Of a stretch of DNA of 11,133 nt, positions 1 to 6,988 are shown one piece after another; position 1 is the stretch's first letter; every line of letters starts with the position of its first letter. Below the pieces are notes generated by a model. The model was not told the DNA's origin and did no database searches. It saw nothing but the letters and a program-made list of their open reading frames with translations. The DNA comes from Bacteroidota bacterium (GTDB lineage Bacteria > Bacteroidota > Ignavibacteria > Kapaibacteriales > UBA2268): positions 1 to 11,133 of the forward strand of contig JAJRPT010000059.1 in NCBI GenBank assembly GCA_024280675.1. The letters run 5' to 3'. Both the position numbers and the translations under genes were made by a program.

Positions 1-2888
1 CCATTAATAATTTTGTGCTAAGTAGTGCCGATATTGGATATGTTAATATTGACGGCAGTGCTAGTGGTAGCAACGACTCTGACTATATTGAAATGGCAGG
101 AAATCTTAGCAATGTTAATCTGGATTTTCTTGATATTGGCAATTTGCCAAATAATATTTCTTTTGATTTTGAGCTATTATCCCATGGCTTTAATATTGAT
201 TCGTCCAATTATAATATTGATCTGGAAAATATTTCGTTGAGTCACAATAATAAATTAATTGAGGATATTGATTTACGTGTTGAAAACTTTTTTACCAATA
301 ATATTCGGAAATTGGAAATTAAATCAACAATTTTAGATGCCGAACTTCTTGGTGATTTTGATTTTGAGAGATTATTGCTCCTTTCGAGTAATTTTGAGCA
401 ATTAATCAATATCAAATTACAAGAGCAAACGCCTTTCTTTTTGCAAGATTCTTCGACTAATCATAATTTAGAATTTCCTGATTTAGATCTTGAGATAATA
501 TCAAAAATTAAAATACAGGGTGAGTTAAATAATTTATTAGATTTTTCTGATTCTAGATTAAGTTCAGAATTTAGGGCAAGAGTTGTTTCCCAAAATGATA
601 AGATAGAAATCAAAATAGACTCTGCTCTTGTTTCATCTCTTATTATTAAAAATCAAGCCACTGAGATTTCGGTAGATAATCTAGCTCTACTGCTTTCTGC
701 CTCAATTCAAAACCAGCTTAGTATCTCAGACGAGTTTAGCTTTGACCTAAATGCCGAAAGCATTGGCATGGGCAAAACAGAATTAAGTTCAATTAAAATT
801 AATGTTCAGAAAAATGATTTAATCCTAAATTATAATATTTCCTCTGTGCTAAACCAAGAGACTGACAATCATTTTGAAGGGCGGGTAAGCCTTGGCAAGA
901 AAATTAAACTATTGGTGGATAAATTAAATATAAATAATAATGAATTTAATATAATCAACAATAATAGAATTAATTTCAGTATTGATTCTAAAAAGATTGC
1001 TAGCAATGACTTAACTCTGATTGTAAATGATTTCGCCAAAGTTGAAACTAAGCTAAATTATGATTACGCAAATGATTATATAATTTCCTCAAATCTTAGT
1101 GTTAGTGAATTTAATCTATCAGAACTAAGACAATACCTGCCCGATGATTTGAATTTATCTGGGCATTTAAAATCGCTGCTCATTAGTTTGAATGGAAGTG
1201 TTAATAATCCAAAAATTAATGTTACAAGCCAAATCGATTCTCTTTGGGCCAATGATGTGATGCTTGGCAATCTCAATTCCAAGCTAAAGTACGACCACCC
1301 CTTTGCCACCGGCGATATATACATTATCAACAATGACAATAACTCCAATCTGGCATTAGTTCTTCAATCGCTGCCGCTTGAATATTCTGAGAACAAAATA
1401 AAGTATGTAAATAATAAATCAACCGTTCTGAGGCAATACTCTACTAATTTCCCACTCTCTATACTCAATAACTTCATTCCATCTGTTTCAAAAATTAAAG
1501 GCAATTTAAATACTCATTTCAATGTCAATAATAGCAATGGGGAACTAGAATACGATGGCTTTGTTAAGGTAAATAATGCTTCATTATTGCTTGACGGGAC
1601 TAATTTATACTATTTGCTAGATGGTGATGTGTCAATTAGAACAGACTCTGTGATAATTGAGGATGTGTTGATTAGAAACACGTCCACAGATCTTCAGGGT
1701 GGCAGGCTTAATGCCAAGGGTCACCTAACCTTTAAAGATTTTGAATTAGACAATCTAAGCGTTTTATTAAATTCTAAGAAGATTAAAGTGCTTTCCGAAA
1801 AAACAAAATATTCGATGCCCACACTCTTTGGAAATTATATTTTGCAACTGGATTCAATGCAAATTAGTGGAGATTTGGAAGAGCCAAAGATTACGGGAAC
1901 TGTAAGAAATATCCAAGCAAATTTGAAAATGCCAAACAAGACTTCAAATCAATTAATTAAATCAAGCTTAGTCTATGTCTTTGCTGGTGAAGAAATGATA
2001 GAGCAGCACTCTGATTCGACTCATATTGAAAAAGATAAGAGTGCAAAAAAAACATTTGCCGAATTACTCGATTATGATTTGAATATTGGGTTTCCTGGTC
2101 GCTTTTCTGTTGCTATGGAAATTAATCCACTCACAAGCCTTGTTGCCAATATTGGAACAAAAAGATTGGCATCAGGTGTGAGATATATTAAAAATAGAGA
2201 CGAAGCCGAAGCAGAAATTATCGGCGAAATTGTGCTAAAAGAAAATTCATATATTTACTCTTTTGGGAAAAAATTCCTCACAAAAGGTAGTGTTGCTTTT
2301 CCCACTGGACAAATTTCAAACCCTTTGCTTGATCTCGAAGCGACATACCTGCAAAGAACAAGTGACGGGATTCCTTTTGAGGTTTATCTCTACATTAAAG
2401 GTTATAAAATCAATCCAAAGATTAGTTTCTCGTACAAATATGACGGAGACCTGGCCGGTGGAGATCAGTCCGAAATTACTCAGAATGCTTTCTCGCTCAT
2501 GTCGCTTGGCATGTTGATGGGCGATGAAAGTGGCTCAAGTGATGTTTTTGACGAGAATGCTTTCGTTTCTCAAATGGCTTCACAATCGCTCTCCCAAGCA
2601 TTTCTAGATTATGGGATGCAGGCAGAAGTCGATTTTGATATGAATAATCCAGATCAAGCGGTGGTCACATTAAAAGGAAACCTAGATTTCTTCAAGAGCA
2701 TTGGACTCGACAATGTTCAATGGTCTTATGGTTCGAATATTAGTAATATGGGTGACAACGAAATTACGGTAGAAATTCCGCTAGGCCAAATTGGTGGTCT
2801 CAGGTTTTCAAAATCTAATCGCAACACGATAATTTATGAAGATCAAACAGATATGGAGTTTAAACTTATTTTTGGAGGTGAGTGGTAG
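1..2888 (+). CDS. TamB-like translocation/assembly module protein, C-terminal part (5' end outside window)
   Basis: TamB-family proteins are anchored in the inner membrane and span the periplasm as a long beta-rich groove. They work with outer-membrane Omp85 partners or in moving phospholipid to the outer membrane. The reading frame is open to the left edge, and the GTG at 15 is only the first start-like codon inside it, so the true start lies upstream. About 960 residues are visible (numbering from the GTG). Residues 1-600 are repetitive, Asn/Ile/Ser/Leu-rich beta-strand sequence. The conserved C-terminal TamB (DUF490) region covers roughly 600-957. It includes the NPLTSLVANIGTKR stretch after residue 686, GEIVLKENSYIYSFGKKF at about 737-754, then NPLLDLEATY at 769-778, and it ends in FKLIFGGEW. 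This GxxxxxxxxxxxxGKxF...NPxLDLEA pattern is typical of the family. No membrane anchor is visible because the N-terminus is missing. The family assignment is firm; the exact partner is unknown. Confidence 0.85.
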   Translation, partial: INNFVLSSADIGYVNIDGSASGSNDSDYIEMAGNLSNVNLDFLDIGNLPNNISFDFELLSHGFNIDSSNYNIDLENISLSHNNKLIEDIDLRVENFFTNNIRKLEIKSTILDAELLGDFDFERLLLLSSNFEQLINIKLQEQTPFFLQDSSTNHNLEFPDLDLEIISKIKIQGELNNLLDFSDSRLSSEFRARVVSQNDKIEIKIDSALVSSLIIKNQATEISVDNLALLLSASIQNQLSISDEFSFDLNAESIGMGKTELSSIKINVQKNDLILNYNISSVLNQETDNHFEGRVSLGKKIKLLVDKLNINNNEFNIINNNRINFSIDSKKIASNDLTLIVNDFAKVETKLNYDYANDYIISSNLSVSEFNLSELRQYLPDDLNLSGHLKSLLISLNGSVNNPKINVTSQIDSLWANDVMLGNLNSKLKYDHPFATGDIYIINNDNNSNLALVLQSLPLEYSENKIKYVNNKSTVLRQYSTNFPLSILNNFIPSVSKIKGNLNTHFNVNNSNGELEYDGFVKVNNASLLLDGTNLYYLLDGDVSIRTDSVIIEDVLIRNTSTDLQGGRLNAKGHLTFKDFELDNLSVLLNSKKIKVLSEKTKYSMPTLFGNYILQLDSMQISGDLEEPKITGTVRNIQANLKMPNKTSNQLIKSSLVYVFAGEEMIEQHSDSTHIEKDKSAKKTFAELLDYDLNIGFPGRFSVAMEINPLTSLVANIGTKRLASGVRYIKNRDEAEAEIIGEIVLKENSYIYSFGKKFLTKGSVAFPTGQISNPLLDLEATYLQRTSDGIPFEVYLYIKGYKINPKISFSYKYDGDLAGGDQSEITQNAFSLMSLGMLMGDESGSSDVFDENAFVSQMASQSLSQAFLDYGMQAEVDFDMNNPDQAVVTLKGNLDFFKSIGLDNVQWSYGSNISNMGDNEITVEIPLGQIGGLRFSKSNRNTIIYEDQTDMEFKLIFGGEW
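2874..2880 (+). promoter_or_regulatory. Ribosome binding site of the permease gene, inside the tamB 3' end
   Basis: GGAGGTG, a near-perfect Shine-Dalgarno sequence, lies within the last codons of the tamB-like gene. It is 8 bases upstream of the GTG at 2889, which directly follows the TAG stop (2886-2888). This fixes GTG 2889 as the permease start and suggests translational coupling between the two genes. Confidence 0.75.
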
Positions 2889-3752
2889 GTGGACAGCAAA
2901 AATAAATACTATCTAATGTTTCTTCTGCCTTGGATTTTGACTCTCCTAATTTTTTGGGCTTATCCTCTTTTTCATTCAATTATATTAAGTTTCTCAGAAT
3001 ATAAAACATTTTCGGGGGAAATCACATTTGTTGGTTTGTCGAATTATTATAGCTTATTTTCCGATGACGCTTTTGTTCAATCGGTGCAAAATACATTTGT
3101 TTTCGTAATTGGAACCGTGCCGACGACGACGGCATTGGCAATCTACTTTGCCATTAAGCTCGACGCTATTGCAAAATTAAAGAACCTTTTTAGATCTATT
3201 TTTTTCATCCCATCAATTACTTCACTTGTGGTAATTTCGCTCGTCTTCACCAACCTTTATTCAGGAGATGGCTATATTAATTCTCTGCTGGATTGGGCTG
3301 GACTCCCGCACCCTGAACGTGGTTTTTTGCAGGGCGAGGGGACGGCACTTTTTTCAATCATGGCAATGGATGTGTGGATGAGTGTTGGTTATTATATGAT
3401 TTTGTTTCTAGCAAGCTTGCAGACGATTCCTAAGCAACTCTTTGAGAGTGCGGAAATTATGGGTGCAAATAAATTTCATCAATTCCGCTCAATCACTTGG
3501 CCACACCTACGCCCAACGCTAGTTTTTGTCTTGCTTGTCAATACAATTAAATCGTTTCAAGTCTTTATCGAAATTTATGTGATGACACGGGGCGGGCCAC
3601 TGGGTTCGACTTCGACAATCGTTTATTATATCTTTGACAAGGCATTCAATAAAATTGATTTAATCGGAGTGGCATCGGCTTCGGCTGTGTTGCTATTTTT
3701 GATATTGATTATTTTTAGTCTTAGCCAATCAAGAGTGTTGAAAAATAATTAA
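2889..3752 (+). CDS. ABC transporter permease, sugar (MalF/UgpA) type
   Basis: This is an inner-membrane permease subunit of a binding-protein-dependent importer of the carbohydrate uptake (CUT1-like) class. Such permeases normally act as a heterodimer with a MalG-type partner, an ATPase and a periplasmic binding protein. The 287 residues match the usual length. About six hydrophobic helices are visible, near residues 8-34, 67-89, 104-124, 152-178, 207-228 and 258-279. The cytoplasmic EAA loop that docks onto the ATPase is clear: E186-S-A, G192-A, then I202-x-W-P205-x-L-x-P209. It is followed by the MTRGGP motif at 232-237, typical of MalF/UgpA-like permeases. GTG 2889 is chosen because of the strong ribosome binding site at 2874. 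The gene abuts the tamB stop with no gap. No other transporter gene lies downstream, so this is an orphan subunit here. The substrate cannot be read from the sequence; a sugar, sugar phosphate or oligosaccharide is the family expectation. Confidence 0.88.
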   Translation: MDSKNKYYLMFLLPWILTLLIFWAYPLFHSIILSFSEYKTFSGEITFVGLSNYYSLFSDDAFVQSVQNTFVFVIGTVPTTTALAIYFAIKLDAIAKLKNLFRSIFFIPSITSLVVISLVFTNLYSGDGYINSLLDWAGLPHPERGFLQGEGTALFSIMAMDVWMSVGYYMILFLASLQTIPKQLFESAEIMGANKFHQFRSITWPHLRPTLVFVLLVNTIKSFQVFIEIYVMTRGGPLGSTSTIVYYIFDKAFNKIDLIGVASASAVLLFLILIIFSLSQSRVLKNN

Positions 3753-3833
3753 TCTTCGGGAATTTGTTTAACACTTACTTTTTTCATAGATTACCCTCTT
3801 CACAAACAGATTTTTTCGGGGGACTTAATCCAA

Positions 3834-6779
3834 GTGGAAATGAAAAAATACAGCATATCTGTCCTAGTCGTGATTACAATCCTGTTTTCTTTGCCAAATC
3901 GTCTGTTTGGAGAGGAAATAGTAGCCGTCTCTAGCTCTACTATTAGTGGTGAAGGGCACACTAAGAATCAACATCTAATATTCCCAGATGAATACTCAGA
4001 ACTCGACGATATTCATTCGCCCATTTACTCGAGCGACCAGTTCATATTGGCAACATTGGAATCAGTACGCAAAAAATATATTAAAGCTCTAATCTTTTCT
4101 GAAAATAATGACACAAGCAAAGCCTCTGTATTCTTCCAAAAGGCTATCGATGAACTCAACACACTGGTCTCATATCCAGATATTGACAAGAACTTAGACT
4201 TTGTGGATTTGGCCGGACTGCTTATTGAAGATTATGAAGATTTTGTCCAGCACACAGATATTTTCGACGAAAATGCACCTCTTTTCATCATAAAAGATAA
4301 AATATTCTCTGGTCTTGACACACCATTCGAAGAAACAGAAATTAGCACTCTAAAAGATAAACTAGAATTAGAAACAATTCCAGCTTTCAACCCAAACTCA
4401 CTCACCATACCACTCCCTGAAAATAAATATGTCAAACGCTCAATCAAATACCTGAGCGAACCTAAGTTGGGGAGAAGAGTGGTCACCACTTGGCTTAAAC
4501 GCTCGGCTCAATTCTTTCCGATGATGAGACGAATTGCCAAAAGTGAAGATATGCCCCAGGAAATAATCTATCTTTCCATGATTGAATCCGGGCTTAAAAC
4601 CGGCGCCGTCTCAAGAGTCTCAGCCGTTGGTCTTTGGCAATTTATGTACAGAACCGGAAAAGAATGGGGACTCAACACTAGCCCAAATCTTTGGATGGAC
4701 GAACGGCGTGACCCTGAGAAATCTACACGCTCGGCTTTTCGATATCTAAAATTCTTGCACGAACAATTTGGGGATTGGCACCTAGCACTCGCGGCATACA
4801 ACTGTGGCGAAGGACGGGTGAGACAGGCTATCAAAAGGTCTGGCCTGAAAAACCCTAGCTACTGGGATATAAGAAAACGACTGCCAAAGGAAACTCGCTC
4901 CTACGTCCCACGATACATCTCGACTGCACTCATTGCTATGCAGCCAGAATTATATAATTTTAATACCGACACACTAGATTACTATGATGAATTTAGATTT
5001 GATATATTTCCAATTAGTGAACCCGTTCATCTTTCTGTACTAGCTAAATCTGCTTTTTCTACAGACAGCATACTCAAAATGTTGAACCCAGAACTTATCA
5101 AATCTACTACTCCACCAAATCAAGATGTCTATAATTTACGCATCCCAGAAGGGTCGTTAAAAGAATTTGCAATAAATTACGCGCTATTGACCGATAAGGA
5201 GAAACAACCATGGGTCGAGCATATTGTGAAAAGAAAAGAAACGCTGGCCAGCATATCTAGGAAATATAAATGTGGAGCGGCCGAACTTGCCGAACTCAAC
5301 CTGCTTCGTAATTCCAAAAGCAGAATCAGAACCGGGTCGGTTCTCAAAATTCCAATAACAGCCCAGCAATATTCAGACATCAATATTGCATCCGAAATTT
5401 CTGGAACATATTTGCCATTTGATATGGACAAGGATATTCTCCACACCGTTAGCTCAGGCGACTCATTCTACAGAATTGCTAGGAAATATGGAGTCTCAAT
5501 TAATCAAATTAAGAATCTTAATGGATTTTCTAAAAATCAAAATAATTTGAGCATTGGTCAAAGACTTATCATTTCTCAGAAAAAAAATAGTGTCGCCAGT
5601 TCCAATAATAAGAAAAAACTCGACTCGCCAATAATCGTTCGGCACAAAGTCGCTCGTGGGGAATCGCTTGAAACCATTGCAAAACTCTACGACACCAATG
5701 TGGATTCGTTAAAATCTCTAAATAATATATCTGGTAAATATATTCAAGCTGGAAGAAATCTAAGAGTAAGAACCAGCGTAGATCCTAAAACTGTGCCGAG
5801 GACAATGTTGCCAGAGTCCGACCGCATCACCTATCATAGAGTTAGAAAAGGAGAGACTCTGGGCCTGATTGCTAGAAAATATGGGATGTCACTGCGTTCT
5901 TTGAAAAGACAAAACCATATTAGATCTAACAGAATCTACCCTGGACAAAGATTGAAAGTTCGCACCAGAGCCTCTGGTAATCCTTACAATCCCCCGTCTT
6001 ATGCTTCGAGCAAATCAACAAAGAGTGCCAGCCAAAGCAGTGGTATTCACAAAGTCACACGTGGGGAATCGCTCTATTTAATTGCAAATTTATATGGAAT
6101 TAGTGTTAAAAAATTAAAAGACCTGAACAATTTGACTTCTAACTCAATTAAACCAAATCAGAAATTAAAAATTAATTCAGATAGTGAGAATTTAGCGAAA
6201 TCTAATTCCGCTTCATCTCGAAATAAATCCGCTTCATCTGATGGGAAATTTATTTTGCACACTGTCAAAAGAGGTGAAACACTTGGGCATATTGCTGAGA
6301 ATTATAATTGCCGAAGCCAACAAATAAGAGATTGGAATGGAATAAGTGGCTCGATGATAAAACCGGGCCAGAAGCTCAAAATAAAATCCCGCAACAACTC
6401 TATTGCAGAGACTAGCCCAAAGGTGAATAAAACAAAAACTGTTCATTCGGTTTCCAAAGGAGAAACCCTAAGCTCTATAGCTGCAAATTATGGGATTACA
6501 GAAAGCCAGCTAAAGAGTTGGAATTCTGGTAAAAGTAAAGGTAATACTGTTTATCTTGGCTCTAAGTTAAATATTAAACCCGGTGATTACTCAAAAGGTG
6601 GTGGCAATATTAAAAACAAAGATGTCAAGGAATCCTTGCAATATTATAAACTCAAAAAAGGTGAAAACCTTGGCATTATATCCCGTAAATATGGCGTTCC
6701 CCTCTCTGAGATCAAAAGGCTGAACCCAAAATTAAATGAACGGAGGCTGCAAATTGGCCAAAGAATACGAATCAAATGA
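3834..6779 (+). CDS. mltD: Secreted MltD-type lytic murein transglycosylase with eight LysM repeats
   Basis: The enzyme is predicted to cleave the MurNAc-GlcNAc bond of peptidoglycan in the periplasm, forming 1,6-anhydro-MurNAc ends. It has 981 residues, against about 450 for E. coli MltD. Residues 1-26 form a signal peptide (KK, hydrophobic core, then LFGEE) with no lipobox cysteine, so it is not an obvious lipoprotein. A helical region (about 70-240) precedes the SLT domain (about 240-370). The catalytic Glu is E251 in MIESGL, followed by GLWQFM (266-271) and AAYNCGEGRV (about 320-329). Eight LysM peptidoglycan-binding repeats follow at about 462-507, 535-581, 602-647, 666-711, 737-782, 807-852, 869-916 and 936-981. 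They are joined by Ser/Asn/Lys-rich linkers, and most carry the (R/K)GE(T/S/N)L motif. The first is degenerate (KRKETL). GTG 3834 has a weak G-rich ribosome binding site at 3818-3822. An ATG two codons later (3840) would also give a normal signal peptide. An 81-base gap after the permease suggests the same operon. No convincing terminator follows the stop. Confidence 0.92.
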   Translation: MEMKKYSISVLVVITILFSLPNRLFGEEIVAVSSSTISGEGHTKNQHLIFPDEYSELDDIHSPIYSSDQFILATLESVRKKYIKALIFSENNDTSKASVFFQKAIDELNTLVSYPDIDKNLDFVDLAGLLIEDYEDFVQHTDIFDENAPLFIIKDKIFSGLDTPFEETEISTLKDKLELETIPAFNPNSLTIPLPENKYVKRSIKYLSEPKLGRRVVTTWLKRSAQFFPMMRRIAKSEDMPQEIIYLSMIESGLKTGAVSRVSAVGLWQFMYRTGKEWGLNTSPNLWMDERRDPEKSTRSAFRYLKFLHEQFGDWHLALAAYNCGEGRVRQAIKRSGLKNPSYWDIRKRLPKETRSYVPRYISTALIAMQPELYNFNTDTLDYYDEFRFDIFPISEPVHLSVLAKSAFSTDSILKMLNPELIKSTTPPNQDVYNLRIPEGSLKEFAINYALLTDKEKQPWVEHIVKRKETLASISRKYKCGAAELAELNLLRNSKSRIRTGSVLKIPITAQQYSDINIASEISGTYLPFDMDKDILHTVSSGDSFYRIARKYGVSINQIKNLNGFSKNQNNLSIGQRLIISQKKNSVASSNNKKKLDSPIIVRHKVARGESLETIAKLYDTNVDSLKSLNNISGKYIQAGRNLRVRTSVDPKTVPRTMLPESDRITYHRVRKGETLGLIARKYGMSLRSLKRQNHIRSNRIYPGQRLKVRTRASGNPYNPPSYASSKSTKSASQSSGIHKVTRGESLYLIANLYGISVKKLKDLNNLTSNSIKPNQKLKINSDSENLAKSNSASSRNKSASSDGKFILHTVKRGETLGHIAENYNCRSQQIRDWNGISGSMIKPGQKLKIKSRNNSIAETSPKVNKTKTVHSVSKGETLSSIAANYGITESQLKSWNSGKSKGNTVYLGSKLNIKPGDYSKGGGNIKNKDVKESLQYYKLKKGENLGIISRKYGVPLSEIKRLNPKLNERRLQIGQRIRIK
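6207..6239 (+). repeat. Short tandem duplication in a LysM linker
   Basis: TCCGCTTCATCT occurs at 6207-6218 and again at 6228-6239, a 21-base period. It encodes two successive SASS-containing heptads (SASSRNK, SASSDGK) in the linker between LysM repeats 5 and 6 of the transglycosylase. This looks like a small in-frame duplication that lengthened a flexible linker. Confidence 0.6.
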
Positions 6780-6988
6780 AGTAACGCCCTGAAGATTAGC
6801 AACTTAGTTCCCAATGAAACAGGAATAACGGGCAAGAGACTCATAATTCAGACTTCCATATCTCTTTTATATTTAAAATAAAAATTTTGTTAATAAGAAA
6901 ATGTTTGTTATCTTAATTAAAGACTTTTACCAAATATAAATCTTTATGCTGAAAACAAACTTTTATCAACATTATGGAGAGGGACGGA
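6780..6988 (+). promoter_or_regulatory. AT-rich intergenic region, likely chemoreceptor promoter
   Basis: The gap between the transglycosylase stop and the chemoreceptor start becomes extremely AT-rich after about 6855, as expected of a promoter region. The best -10-like element is TATAAAT at 6935-6941. At 16-17 bases upstream there is only a poor -35 match (around 6912-6918), and a TTGTTA at 6905-6910 is too far away. The Bacteroidota-type TAnnTTTG/TTTG pair was looked for and does not fit well. The placement is therefore tentative. The first 60 bases contain only weak pairings (GCCC 6786-6789 with GGGC 6830-6833) and no T-run. Confidence 0.3.
6976..6983 (+). promoter_or_regulatory. Ribosome binding site deciding the chemoreceptor start
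   Basis: GGAGAGGG ends 5 bases before the ATG at 6989. The longer possible start, ATG 6974, has no purine-rich site upstream and would overlap this one. ATG 6989 also gives a cleaner N-terminus (MKALKIKIS before the first membrane helix). Confidence 0.65.

Noticed and set aside
3753..3833. Terminator between the permease and mltD
   Set aside because: T-runs are present at 3778-3784 and 3811-3816, but no stable GC-rich hairpin precedes either of them.
5217..6779. LysM coding repeats as a DNA-level tandem repeat or CRISPR-like array
   Set aside because: The repeats are conserved only at the protein level, with irregular spacing and divergent nucleotide sequence.
6780..6845. Possible terminator or structured RNA after mltD
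   Set aside because: Only GCCC/GGGC and TTCC/GGAA pairings are found, with long loops and no T-run. This is too weak to call.
6905..6941. Sigma-70 promoter TTGTTA...TATAAA
   Set aside because: The spacing between the hexamers is 24 bases, too long for a standard promoter. Only the AT-rich region as a whole is reported, at low confidence.
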